Source of the DNA: an uncultured Bacteroidales bacterium
Lineage (GTDB): Bacteria > Bacteroidota > Bacteroidia > Bacteroidales > UBA932
Direction of reading: 5' to 3'
Length of the DNA stretch: 54,525 nt
Assembly (NCBI GenBank): GCA_905234285.1
Contig: CAJOHK010000008.1
Coordinates: 1-54,525, forward strand
Below the pieces are notes generated by a model. It was not told the DNA's origin and ran no database searches. It saw only the letters and a program-made list of their open reading frames with translations. This document shows positions 16,861 to 24,859 of this stretch, in pieces (position 1 is the first letter of the stretch; every line of letters starts with the position of its first letter). A program made the translations under genes and the position numbers.

Positions 16861-18216
16861 CTAAGGAAGCACAACTGCCACCATATCCCTAGAGTCCCAA
16901 ACTTCAGGAATAGCTGCAGTCGTAGCCCAGCCATTACCACTGTCTTGAATAAAGAATCCCACATAGACGGTAGCAGCAGAACCCATCATTGCAGAACTTG
17001 CGGCGCGAGGAATCGATATTGTCCAATATGTCTGGTCCCCAGATGATGTAACGGAAGTAGTACATGATTTGCCACCCAATGTGACAGACAGAGAGGATGT
17101 AGAAATACTTGTAGAAGTATGCAATTCATTGGTCACCTTCTTTTGATTCCACGCTGCATATGGAGCGTCTTTATCGCTGCCTCCATCATATACATATAGG
17201 GTCATAGAATTGCCTGTCCATGACGCGGTGGTACCATGGAACTGCAAATGAATATATCCTTTGTCTGCATATGACTTCATCTCTGAAACCTGAGTATGAG
17301 AAGCACCACAAGACGTTGTCACAACTGAAGGTAATGAGAAATCGGGAGTATTATATAGCAATAGCGGTTTATACGGAATAACCTTAGCACGTACGTGCGC
17401 AGTTCCATTGCCTTTCATGGTTTTATCTGAGACAAAAGCAGTAGGCTCATCGGAACTATTATAGCCAGTTACATTTAGAGTACTGCTGCCCCACATATCT
17501 CCACCAACGGCATAAGGGATAAAAACCTCCGCTTTACAGTCCACCACCGGGACCGTACGAATGAATGACTTTTCATCAACATTACTACCAGCAGCTGCAC
17601 TCCATATATGATAATCTCCAGACTCGTTAATGGTGAACAATCCGCTTAATTTTAGAGAAGCATTAACCACAGATACTGTAGCATATGTAATACTGGTAGG
17701 GAAATTGTCAATAGTAAGTTTTATCCCACCTGTCATGTGCGTAAAAGAGTATGCGTCGCCAGCACCTTTTTTCCCATACATTGGCAAATCAGCAGAGCCA
17801 GTCGCTGTAGTATTTTTCGTTTTAGGCACACTAAACTTTGTGGTTGTATGATTGGCATCAGCAGGGAAGAGTGCATATGAGCCGAGGTTTACCCCTCCAG
17901 GAAGAGTCCCAGTAAAGGTCGTAGAAGCCGCCGTACTACTAGCTGTAAAAGTATAAAAAGTATTATCGTCACCAAGAACAGAAATCTGATCACCAGCTGT
18001 CCAGGAGAAAGCACCGGTATTAGAGTAAGACGTCTTTGTAGATTTATCTATTGTGCCATCAAGTTCGTCATCAATTATTGCGGTGATCGTTACCGACTTC
18101 ATGGCTACCTGGGGAGTCTCATCGTTGATGACGGGCTCATCGGAAGACAGGCCCTTATTGCAGGAAAAAACCATGCATGCGCCTAGCGCCGCGAATAATA
18201 AAGTGTACTTTTTCAT
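16861..18216 (-). CDS. Fimbrillin-like lipoprotein
   Basis: 451 residues from MKKYTLLFAAL, with lipobox MVFSCNKG. I chose this Met because GGAGGAAAG lies just before it. The N-terminal third (TKTSYSNTGAFSWTAGDQISV, then a GSYALFPAD block and a YSFTHMTGGIKLTI motif) has the pattern of the Bacteroidales fimbrillin/Mfa-like family: threonine-rich beta sandwich, W-x-AGD and H-x-TGGI motifs. The C-terminal part is a second beta-rich domain with a conserved-looking YVGFFIQDSG. Likely role is a surface lipoprotein, adhesin or pilus subunit. It follows a 43-codon gene by 17 nt, so the two should be co-expressed. GC is lower than in the housekeeping genes nearby. Confidence 0.78.
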   Translation of the reverse strand: MKKYTLLFAALGACMVFSCNKGLSSDEPVINDETPQVAMKSVTITAIIDDELDGTIDKSTKTSYSNTGAFSWTAGDQISVLGDDNTFYTFTASSTAASTTFTGTLPGGVNLGSYALFPADANHTTTKFSVPKTKNTTATGSADLPMYGKKGAGDAYSFTHMTGGIKLTIDNFPTSITYATVSVVNASLKLSGLFTINESGDYHIWSAAAGSNVDEKSFIRTVPVVDCKAEVFIPYAVGGDMWGSSTLNVTGYNSSDEPTAFVSDKTMKGNGTAHVRAKVIPYKPLLLYNTPDFSLPSVVTTSCGASHTQVSEMKSYADKGYIHLQFHGTTASWTGNSMTLYVYDGGSDKDAPYAAWNQKKVTNELHTSTSISTSSLSVTLGGKSCTTSVTSSGDQTYWTISIPRAASSAMMGSAATVYVGFFIQDSGNGWATTAAIPEVWDSRDMVAVVLP

Positions 18217-18233
18217 AATTCTTTCCTCCAATT

Positions 18234-18365
18234 TTACCAGGGATCGTATTCACTATCAATTGTGACATTTTCGCCAGTTGAGGAACCGGTCGAAACAGTT
18301 AGTAAGTTTTCCTCCAGACGGAGCATTATCACATCCGTTTCTGGAGCTGTGTAATTCATTCTCAT
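18234..18365 (-). CDS. Small acidic peptide (43 aa) preceding the lipoprotein gene
   Basis: A complete short frame from ATG at 18365 to TAA at 18234. It starts MRMNYTAPETDVIMLRLEEN, goes on to LLTVSTGSSTG and ends EYDPW. The layout (aromatic plus Pro near the start, a hydrophobic/acidic stretch ending LL, a Ser/Gly patch, an acidic YDxxW tail) matches the small peptide at 18701-18841 and a type of short protein I know from Bacteroidales genomes. There is no signal peptide. It sits between the shared leader motif and a fimbrillin-like gene, 17 nt from the latter. Function unknown; a role in regulation or in the surface structure is inference. Confidence 0.6.
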   Translation of the reverse strand: MRMNYTAPETDVIMLRLEENLLTVSTGSSTGENVTIDSEYDPW

Positions 18366-18400
18366 ATCTGTATTGGTTATTGGTATCACTTGCTTCCTTA

Positions 18401-18418
18401 TTCCGCACATAAGGGCGG
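18401..18418 (-). promoter_or_regulatory. Leader motif CCGCCCTTATGTGCGGAA, copy 1
   Basis: Lies in the predicted 5' UTR of the minus-strand peptide/lipoprotein unit, about 36 nt before the small ORF. CCGC and GCGG can pair around CCTTATGT, making a short hairpin. It has an exact inverted twin at 18645-18662 in front of the plus-strand unit. Confidence 0.6.
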
Positions 18419-18451
18419 TAATTTGGTGTTTTCAATTAAGGGCTTAAGTTG

Positions 18452-18459
18452 CAAAAGTA
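18452..18459 (-). promoter_or_regulatory. -7 box of the minus-strand small peptide/lipoprotein unit
   Basis: Minus strand TACTTTTG matches TAnnTTTG, with TTG about 22 nt upstream. The transcript would carry the leader motif copy 1. Confidence 0.6.
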
Positions 18460-18644
18460 TTGATTAATGAATAAAAAAACAATATTTCCCGCATAAATCG
18501 CTGTTTTTTAGCCTTTTCTTATTTCTTCGTGTTTCGTTTGAAACGCCTATTTCGATTCGCTAGTAAGAGAATTATGACCCGAGTTACCCAAGAAGAAACC
18601 TTCCTCTGGCACCCGTTATGGCAGAAATGAGACCAGAATAGCTC

Positions 18645-18662
18645 CCGCCCTTATGTGCGGAA
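18645..18662 (+). promoter_or_regulatory. Leader motif CCGCCCTTATGTGCGGAA, copy 2
   Basis: Identical to copy 1 over 18 nt and in the same orientation relative to its gene, 38 nt before the small ORF at 18701. It is conserved where the surrounding leader is not, which suggests an RNA hairpin or an operator common to both units. Confidence 0.6.
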
Positions 18663-18700
18663 AAAAGACACTTAGAAAATAACCAGTATTAAAGAAGATC

Positions 18701-18841
18701 ATGCACAAGAAAACGTATCTCCCTCCTGTTCTGGAGGAATGGCCGATTAATCCTGAAGGTCCGCTATGTACAAGTGGGAACACAACTGGGCTCCCGAATT
18801 ATGATGTACTCAATAATGGTGATATTGATTGGGATGAATAA
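18701..18841 (+). CDS. Small acidic peptide (46 aa) preceding the lipoprotein gene
   Basis: A complete frame from ATG 18701 to TAA 18841. It begins MHKKTYLPPVLEEWPINPEG and ends NYDVLNNGDIDWDE. The Tyr-x-x-Pro start, the Ser/Gly-rich middle (CTSGNTTG) and the acidic aromatic tail resemble the 43-residue peptide of the divergent unit. The next gene starts 13 nt later, with AGGAGA as its ribosome-binding site. Two independent occurrences in the same position relative to a fimbrillin-like gene argue that it is real. Confidence 0.6.
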   Translation: MHKKTYLPPVLEEWPINPEGPLCTSGNTTGLPNYDVLNNGDIDWDE

Positions 18842-18854
18842 GGAGACAATAATT

Positions 18855-20831
18855 ATGAAACAGTTTATATATTTTGGGACTCTTATCCTTTGCCCGTTAT
18901 TATTTGCACTCTCATGCGATAAGAGCGAAATGGAAGATGATGCTAAAACCGTATCTCCTACCTATCGAACCATAACGCTTCAGTTTCCGGAAGATAATGA
19001 AGTAGATCCCGCCATGCGGGTTTCCCTTGCCGCCGATGGAAAAACGGCATGGGAAGCAGGAGATGAAATCTTTATTCACGGATCGCACGTCGGGCACTCT
19101 GGTGAAACTTATTATTCACGAACGATAACTCTTGCCGGTAAAGATATTAGTGCAGACGGAAAAACCGCAACGTTTACCATGGAGGATATCGCCGCCAAAC
19201 CCAGTTCATGGCGAACGAGTGGTTATAAGGCCACATTGTTTGCGGCATATCCTGCATCGGCAATCAAAAATTATTCTGATGGAGATATTTGGTATTATTC
19301 TTCTGCATTTAGCAATACAAACGCTCTTCTCTTAGCAGGATGTAATGACGTTAGTGTCAACGATGGAAACACTTTCCAATTCAGACACTTAAGTGGCGCA
19401 TTATCATTTATCGTCAGTGGAGATTTCGACTCGTACGTATTTTCCGGGAAAGGAGGAACTGAGGTCGTTGGTTATAATGTTTTCTCCGTAAGAGTTGATG
19501 CCGAAAACTCCTTTGATGATAAAAAGGGATATATCCCCTATAATGGAGGAAGCGGCGGTATTGCCACTTCTGGGCCCCAACATGTTATAACTGGGCCAGT
19601 TGTCGCAGATGGCACAACTGTTAATTATATTTTCTTCCCTGCAGGTGTTAACCTTTCCAGTGGTTTTATCATCAAATTCAAAAAAGGAGGAGAAATTGTC
19701 AAAACTTTATCCACCAGCACCGCGAAAAATATTGAGATTGGTAAGTATCTCCCTCTAGGCGATGTAACAAGTCATCTCAAAACATATACTCCCCCGGTTC
19801 ATAATGCGACAACACCCGCTATCTCCGGAGCTACTGATTTGAGCGCCGGCAGTTCTGCCAACTGTTATGTGGTTAATGGAGGAGATAATGAAAATGCCGG
19901 TAAAGTTTATAAATTTAAAGCCTATAAGGGAAACTCAACTACAAACGCGGGAACAATTCAGAGTGTTGAGATTCTCTGGGAAACTAACAACACTTCCAGT
20001 GTAAGCGCAAATAGCGTAATAGCCGCTGTTGACTTCGATAAACAAAATGCCAACAGCTATTATGAGATTTGCTTTCAAATGCCAGCGACACTCCATACCG
20101 GAAATGCGCTTATCGCTGCAAAAGACAGCGATGGCACCATCTTGTGGAGTTGGCACATCTGGGTACCAGCTTCAGAAGTATCTGATATAACGAATGACGC
20201 TTTCTGCGGCACGGGTGTTAAAATTGCGGATCGTAACCTCGGCGCTATAGAACCTGTTGTAGCTGGTGAATCGGTCGTGCCCACAACTTCATTTGGATTG
20301 TATTATCAATGGGGTAGAAAGGATCCCTTTATAACTAATGATTGGGGCCGAAATACAAGCTGTGCATTCTCGACATCCTCTACTTGTGTCACAACTGAAA
20401 CAGCTAATCAGAATCCTACTGTTCTTTACAAACAGAAGGACGAGAGTACTTCTCCCAAAACATATAACTGGAACTCTACTGAAATCACAGATTTGTGGGA
20501 TAATGGTGGGAAGACCATCTATGATCCTTGCCCCCAGGGTTATAGGGTCGCTGTCTTCAATTCAAGTAATCGATTCTGGAAGTATGATGATACCTCGGGC
20601 TGGGAAGCCAATACAACTTATGGGTGGTTAAAATTTGGTACTATTACATTCCCCTTAGCCGGTTATACAGAAAATCTATCAGCTTATAAGGTTAAAGAGC
20701 GCGCCCTATTGTGGAGTGCATCGTACCAAGATTTGGAAAGAGCGAAAGGACTATATACTGCTGCCCTACCAAATTACCCTAGTTATTATAAATACTATTG
20801 CGCAAATGTTCGTTGTGTCACGGTAGAATAG
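18855..20831 (+). CDS. Fimbrillin-like lipoprotein with C-terminal FISUMP-like domain
   Basis: 658 residues from MKQFIYFGTLILC, with lipobox LLFALSCDKS. Start chosen for AAGGAGACAAT just upstream. Residues about 40-330 are a fimbrillin/Mfa-like beta domain (TAWEAGDEIFIHG, FQFRHLSGALSFIV). Residues about 340-460 form another beta domain with a SANCYVVN motif. The C-terminal 200 residues match the FISUMP-type domain seen in many Bacteroidales surface proteins: VKIADRNLGA, YYQWGRKDPF, YDPCPQGYRV, SAS/YQDL and VRCVTVE. Such modular lipoproteins are usually surface-exposed and associated with pili or polysaccharide contact. A terminator follows. Codon usage and GC resemble its divergent partner, suggesting a shared, perhaps acquired, module. 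Confidence 0.8.
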   Translation: MKQFIYFGTLILCPLLFALSCDKSEMEDDAKTVSPTYRTITLQFPEDNEVDPAMRVSLAADGKTAWEAGDEIFIHGSHVGHSGETYYSRTITLAGKDISADGKTATFTMEDIAAKPSSWRTSGYKATLFAAYPASAIKNYSDGDIWYYSSAFSNTNALLLAGCNDVSVNDGNTFQFRHLSGALSFIVSGDFDSYVFSGKGGTEVVGYNVFSVRVDAENSFDDKKGYIPYNGGSGGIATSGPQHVITGPVVADGTTVNYIFFPAGVNLSSGFIIKFKKGGEIVKTLSTSTAKNIEIGKYLPLGDVTSHLKTYTPPVHNATTPAISGATDLSAGSSANCYVVNGGDNENAGKVYKFKAYKGNSTTNAGTIQSVEILWETNNTSSVSANSVIAAVDFDKQNANSYYEICFQMPATLHTGNALIAAKDSDGTILWSWHIWVPASEVSDITNDAFCGTGVKIADRNLGAIEPVVAGESVVPTTSFGLYYQWGRKDPFITNDWGRNTSCAFSTSSTCVTTETANQNPTVLYKQKDESTSPKTYNWNSTEITDLWDNGGKTIYDPCPQGYRVAVFNSSNRFWKYDDTSGWEANTTYGWLKFGTITFPLAGYTENLSAYKVKERALLWSASYQDLERAKGLYTAALPNYPSYYKYYCANVRCVTVE

Positions 20832-20846
20832 TCTATTGCATTTTTT

Positions 20847-20886
20847 AAAGAGGTCGTCTAATCGATAAGTCGACCTCTTTTTTTTA
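20847..20886 (+). terminator. Terminator of the FISUMP lipoprotein gene
   Basis: AAAGAGGTCG pairs with CGACCTCTTT across a 14-nt loop and continues into a T run to 20885. Confidence 0.85.
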
Positions 20887-20920
20887 GTTTCTAACGCACT
20901 TCCGAACATTATATCCCCCC

Positions 20921-21096
20921 TGCTCGTAACGTGCACTCCAAAGTTGAGGTTAAGCGCATTTCGGGCCGATTTTGCTCTTAACGTGCAGGAAGATTTGCAC
21001 ATTACGCGCACTCGATGGGGTTTGCGGGACACACATCGCGTCCTAAGAGGGTAAGGCGGTGAAGGAGGGGGTGCATAGCGAGGAGCGCAGTGGAGG
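20921..21096. repeat. Composite repeat element, copy 1
   Basis: First module (20921-21012): CTCGTAACGTGCA, then TCGGGCCGATTTTGCTCTT, AACGTGCA and TGCACATTACGCGCACT. These are palindromic arms around the conserved GGGCCGATTTTGCTC core. Second module (21057-21096): GTGAAG-AGGGGGTGCATAG-GAGGAGCGCAGTGGAGG. Both modules recur in the same order at 43041-43201. The distance between the modules differs only slightly between the two copies, while the sequence joining them is unrelated. Confidence 0.75.
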
Positions 21097-21240
21097 GTTC
21101 CGCGCACAAAAAGGCCCAAATCTGTGCGCAGACACGGTAAATTGATGGGGCCGAGCACGGGATGGTCTATTTGGGTGCTCGGACGCAACCAAACGGAGTA
21201 ACGTCCCCTTCCCGGCGACCGCTGCACCCGTTAGCTCAAA
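21097..21240. other. Hairpin-rich tail of composite repeat copy 1
   Basis: No gene. Two stable hairpins are visible: GCGCAC/GTGCGC (about 21103-21128) and CCGAGCAC/GTGCTCGG (about 21150-21182). Frames spanning this stretch are repeat-derived and have no start signal. Confidence 0.5.
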
Positions 21241-21241
21241 G

Positions 21242-21277
21242 AAAAAACCGCCTCCGTTTCCCACAAATGGCGGTTTA
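21242..21277 (-). terminator. Terminator overlapping the stop of the dLytM gene
   Basis: On the minus strand, AAACCGCC pairs with GGCGGTTT and a T6 run follows. The stem begins at the stop codon itself. Confidence 0.75.
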
Positions 21278-22474
21278 CTCCCTCAACCACCCCTCGGGAT
21301 TTTGCGGTGTGGTACCCTTCCAGAGCTCGAAATGGAACAGGTCCTCCCCTGCAATGGTATCCACAGTGCCAACGACCTGGCCGGTGGTGACTTTGTCGCC
21401 GGCCTTGACGGAAACCGACTTGAGCTTGGCGTAGAGCGTGAAATAGGAGCCGTGGTTGATGAGCACGCACTGGTTGTAGCCCGGCATGGCCACCACCTGG
21501 GAAACCTTGCCGTTGAACACGGCCTTGGCCTGGGCGCCGCGCTTGACCACCAGCGTCACCCCATTATTCTGCGGCAGTTCCACATTCTGGTACACCGGGT
21601 GCTGATGCCGGCCGAAGCGCTCTACGATGGCCCCCTCTACCGGCCAGGGCAGTTTGCCCTTGTTGGCGGCAAACTCGTTGGACAGCTTGGTATCTACCTC
21701 CGTAGAAGTGGTCTTTCCCTTGGATTTCCCCTTCTTGGGCTCGGCCTTGGCGGCCTGCGCGCGAATGAGGTCGGCAATCTTCTTGTTGAGCGCCTCCTTT
21801 TGCCGATTCTTCTCCTTGAGCTGCTTCTGGTACTTCTTTCGGTCGGCCCCCAGCCGGTTCACCAGGCGGTTCTGCTCGGTTTCCTCGCTCTGGAGCTTCG
21901 TGCGCTCGCGCACAATCTTCTGGCGCATTTCGGCCGCCTCGTTCCTGAGCCCCGTGAGCCTCTCCTTCTGCGTTTCCAGCTCGGCCGCGGTTTCCCGAAT
22001 CCTTACCGCCTGGCCGCTCATCTGGCTTGACAGACTCCGCAGGTAACCAAAGCGCCGAAGCCCCTGCCCCAGGGATTCACTGGAGAGGATGTACATGTAC
22101 CACATGCGGCTGTCGCGGTTTTTGTAGGCCCCGCGCACCAACTTACCGTAATAAAGGGAAAGCGTGTCGTAGCGCGCCTGCAGCTTGTCAATTTGCCCCT
22201 GGCAGGTGCGAATGGAATCGTCCAGCATGCGCAGCGTCTCGTCGCAGCCGGCGATGAGCTTTTCGCGGGCCGATATCTTGCTGCGTACCAGCGTCAGGTT
22301 GCCCAGCGCCTGCTCGCTGGTGCGGGAATTCTCGGCCAGCTTGCGGTTGATGATGGCAATGTCCTTCTCCAGCTGCGCCCGCTGGCTTTCCAGCTTTTTC
22401 ATGGAAGTCTTTTGGGCGGCGGCCGGCAGGGTGCACAGCAGCAGCATGGTCACTAGGTACAGCAGCTTTTTCAT
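21275..22474 (-). CDS. EnvC-like murein hydrolase activator (coiled coil plus degenerate LytM/M23)
   Basis: 399 residues. A signal peptide (LPAAAQ) is followed by about 220 residues of coiled coil rich in E/K/R/L, a Lys-rich linker, and a C-terminal LytM/M23 fold. Active M23 enzymes have HxxxD and HxH zinc motifs. Here the positions read QNNGVTLV and LFHFELW, so two or more zinc ligands are missing, as in EnvC and NlpD, which activate amidases rather than cut peptidoglycan. The end PQNPEGWL matches EnvC-type C termini. Inferred role: periplasmic activator of N-acetylmuramoyl-L-alanine amidase in cell separation. The ATG overlaps the stop of the upstream TPR gene by 4 nt. Confidence 0.85.
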   Translation of the reverse strand: MKKLLYLVTMLLLCTLPAAAQKTSMKKLESQRAQLEKDIAIINRKLAENSRTSEQALGNLTLVRSKISAREKLIAGCDETLRMLDDSIRTCQGQIDKLQARYDTLSLYYGKLVRGAYKNRDSRMWYMYILSSESLGQGLRRFGYLRSLSSQMSGQAVRIRETAAELETQKERLTGLRNEAAEMRQKIVRERTKLQSEETEQNRLVNRLGADRKKYQKQLKEKNRQKEALNKKIADLIRAQAAKAEPKKGKSKGKTTSTEVDTKLSNEFAANKGKLPWPVEGAIVERFGRHQHPVYQNVELPQNNGVTLVVKRGAQAKAVFNGKVSQVVAMPGYNQCVLINHGSYFTLYAKLKSVSVKAGDKVTTGQVVGTVDTIAGEDLFHFELWKGTTPQNPEGWLRE

Positions 22475-24159
22475 TTTTCTTCTAGGGCTTGCAGGCGGGC
22501 TTTGACCCGTTCTTCCAAATCGGGCACCTCGCCGCTGGTATTCTTGGCCTTGGCCTGGCGCCAGTACAGCTTGGCCGTTTCATATTCTCCCAGCGCATAG
22601 AGGACCTCGGCGTAGTGGTCCAACACCACCGCACTGTCCTTGCCGCCATACAGCATGGCGTGCTTGAAGAACGGCTTGGCCTCCAAGTCCTTCCCCTGCA
22701 GGTGCAGGATCCAGGCGAACGTATCCAGGTAGGTGGCGTTGTCGGGCTCGGCCTCCACGGTTTTCTTGGACATAGTGTAGGCCTTCTTGAGCTTTTTGCC
22801 CTCCAGGCTCAGGTAATAGGCGTAATTGTTGAGCACCGGCGCATAGGACGAATCCAGGCGCAGGGCCTTTTCATAGGCTTTATAGGCTTCACGGCTGTTG
22901 CCCTTGGAATGCCAGGCATCGCCCATCATGGACCAGGCACCCAGGCAAATGGTTTTGTCCTTGGGATAGCGGGCAATGACCTCCCGGCAATTGCCGATGA
23001 TGGCGTCAAAGTCCCGAAGCTGATAATTGGCCAGGTTGGCATAGTCCATGAACCCCACCTCCTTGAATCGGCCGAAAGCCTCCAGCGAACGGTCCCGCAT
23101 CTGAGGCCAGTCCTCCTGCAGGTTCAGGAACTGGATGTAGGTAGCCGTGAGGCCGATACTCTGCGGGTAGGCATCGGCCGCCTGCTGAAAGTACGTGCCC
23201 GCCTGGGGAATGCGGCCGGTGACATAATAGTATTGCCCGGCGGTAGTAAGGAGGGTGCTGTCCGACGGGTGATGGGTGGTGGCCAGCACCACCAGCGAAT
23301 CGAAGCCCTCCCGGTGCAGTTGCAGGATTTTGGGATCCAGACTGCGGGTGAGGTTGCCGATGTACATGCTCTTGGTGCCCACGGGAACCTCCTCCGAAGA
23401 GAAGAAGGGTGTAAGAGTGTTGAAGTACGCCCCGTACTGGCGCTTGTGCCGATACACCTCCGACATGCCCAGCACCGCCGGCGCAAAACTGCTGTCCAGC
23501 GCCAGGGCCTCCCCGTAATGCACCCCGGCCAGGGAATCCTGGTATTCGTTCAGGTAATAGTCCCCCAGGATGGACTGCACCGAGGGCGAGGCATACTCCT
23601 GGGCAAACTGCTCCAGTTCCCGGATGGCTTCTTCCTGCCGTCCCATGGAGGCCAGGACATCGTGGCGGGTGCGTACCACGGCCTCGGAGGGACCGCGCCG
23701 CTGCTGAATCTCGTCCAGGGCCGAGAGGGCTTTGTCAAACTCCTGCTGCTTGAGGTACAGGTCCAGCAGCTCGTACGTGGGGTCTTCCTTATCGGGGAAA
23801 GCCTTTACCATACGCTCGTACTGGGCCTGGCCTTCCTTGATTTTGCCCTGCGCCACATACAGACGGGCCAGCATGGTGCGGTACCAGAAATTGCTGCTGT
23901 CCAGCCTGACCGCCTGCTCCAGGGCCGACTGGGCCTCGTCGGTCTTGCCCAGCTTGACGCTGGTCATGGCCAGGTAATACCACACGGCGTCGTCCCCGGG
24001 CACTGCGGCCGAGAGGCTCTGGAGAAGGGCTTGGGCTTGTTTATAGTTTCCCGATGAATACTGCTGCACGGCTTCTATGAGGTTCCAGTCCACGGATTGG
24101 GCCCGGGCCTGGAAAAGAGATACCTGGCAGAGTACCACAAGGATGATCCATCTTTTCAT
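22471..24159 (-). CDS. Exported tetratricopeptide-repeat protein
   Basis: 562 residues from MKRWIILVVLCQ, with a signal peptide ending QARAQS. At least eight TPR-like helices pairs are spread over the chain, for example SALEQAVRLDSSNFWYRTML, FAPAVLGMSEVYRHKRQYGA and AYKAYEKALRLDSSYAPVLN. It lacks enzymatic motifs and a C-terminal transmembrane helix, so it is probably a periplasmic scaffold. It is translationally coupled to the EnvC-like gene, which suggests a joint role at the division site or cell envelope. The upstream extension to 24201 crosses the -7 box and is rejected. Confidence 0.85.
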   Translation of the reverse strand: MKRWIILVVLCQVSLFQARAQSVDWNLIEAVQQYSSGNYKQAQALLQSLSAAVPGDDAVWYYLAMTSVKLGKTDEAQSALEQAVRLDSSNFWYRTMLARLYVAQGKIKEGQAQYERMVKAFPDKEDPTYELLDLYLKQQEFDKALSALDEIQQRRGPSEAVVRTRHDVLASMGRQEEAIRELEQFAQEYASPSVQSILGDYYLNEYQDSLAGVHYGEALALDSSFAPAVLGMSEVYRHKRQYGAYFNTLTPFFSSEEVPVGTKSMYIGNLTRSLDPKILQLHREGFDSLVVLATTHHPSDSTLLTTAGQYYYVTGRIPQAGTYFQQAADAYPQSIGLTATYIQFLNLQEDWPQMRDRSLEAFGRFKEVGFMDYANLANYQLRDFDAIIGNCREVIARYPKDKTICLGAWSMMGDAWHSKGNSREAYKAYEKALRLDSSYAPVLNNYAYYLSLEGKKLKKAYTMSKKTVEAEPDNATYLDTFAWILHLQGKDLEAKPFFKHAMLYGGKDSAVVLDHYAEVLYALGEYETAKLYWRQAKAKNTSGEVPDLEERVKARLQALEEK

Positions 24160-24164
24160 ATCCA

Positions 24165-24172
24165 CAAAAATA
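24165..24172 (-). promoter_or_regulatory. -7 box of the TPR/EnvC-like operon
   Basis: Minus strand TATTTTTG, only 5 nt before the ATG at 24159, so the mRNA is nearly leaderless. Confidence 0.6.
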
Positions 24173-24262
24173 CGGGTTTTGCGAAAAATAGGCAAGAACA
24201 CTTCCTTGATTCTGTTTTTTTTGCGAAATTTGTGTTCCTTACATAAACAAAAACCAGACCCG

Positions 24263-24859
24263 TTGAAACGTTTTCATCCATTTTTGCATCTTATAAGGTG
24301 GTCAAGGGATTCAGAGTCCCCTGGGGCCGCGTCGTCGCTGGAGCGCCTGGCCATCGCCTGCAAGGATGGAGAAAGGAAAGCGCAAAAGCAATTGTTCGAC
24401 GCCCTGGCACCTAAAATGATGGCCGTGTGCCACCGGTACATGGGTAATCAGGAAGACGCAGAGGATGTGCTTCAGGAGGGTTTCATCACCTTGTTCACCA
24501 AGCTGGAGAGCTACCAGGGAAGCGGTTCCTTCGAAGGCTGGGCCAGAAAGATCTTTGTCAATACTGCACTGATGCATCTCAGACGCACGGACGCCCTGGG
24601 ACTAAGCGACGACATTGACCAGGCCCGTTCGCTGTTCTCGGAGGAAGCAACGCCCTTGCAAAAAATGGGATACAAGGAACTGATGCGGCTCATCGAATCC
24701 CTGCCGCCCGACGCAAGGACCGTCTTCAACATGTACGTAATAGAAGGTTATTCACATAAAGAAATTGCGCAGGAGCTGGGATGCACGGAGGCCACATCCC
24801 GCTCGAAGCTCCAAAGGGCCCGGGTTCAGTTGCAGGATATGATAAACGGCAAAAAATGA
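24263..24859 (+). CDS. ECF-type RNA polymerase sigma factor
   Basis: About 198 residues. Region 2 is clear (AQKQLFDALAPKMMAVCHRY, NQEDAEDVLQEGFITLFTKL and the promoter-opening FEGWARKIFVNTALMHLRR). Region 4 has the helix-turn-helix GYSHKEIAQELGCTEATSRS. There is no ATG in a sensible place. I use the TTG at 24263 (MKRFHPFLHL in translation), because longer frames run into the divergent gene; the true start could be nearer LERLAIACKDG. The next gene overlaps by 4 nt (ATGA) and encodes a membrane partner, so the pair probably forms a sigma/anti-sigma unit. Confidence 0.88.
   Translation: MKRFHPFLHLIRWSRDSESPGAASSLERLAIACKDGERKAQKQLFDALAPKMMAVCHRYMGNQEDAEDVLQEGFITLFTKLESYQGSGSFEGWARKIFVNTALMHLRRTDALGLSDDIDQARSLFSEEATPLQKMGYKELMRLIESLPPDARTVFNMYVIEGYSHKEIAQELGCTEATSRSKLQRARVQLQDMINGKK

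Larger units (their letters stand above)
18366..18700. other. Divergent regulatory region between two small-peptide/lipoprotein units
   Basis: 335 nt, A/T-rich, with no gene. It contains the minus -7 box at 18452-18459 and a pair of inverted 18-nt copies of the same motif (18401-18418 and 18645-18662) facing their respective genes. I see no equally good -7 box for the plus-strand unit; a TATTTCG near 18548 is weak. Confidence 0.6.

Noticed and set aside
24077..24262. N-terminal extension of the ECF sigma factor
   Set aside because: It overlaps the divergent TPR gene and its promoter, and the residues do not resemble sigma region 2.
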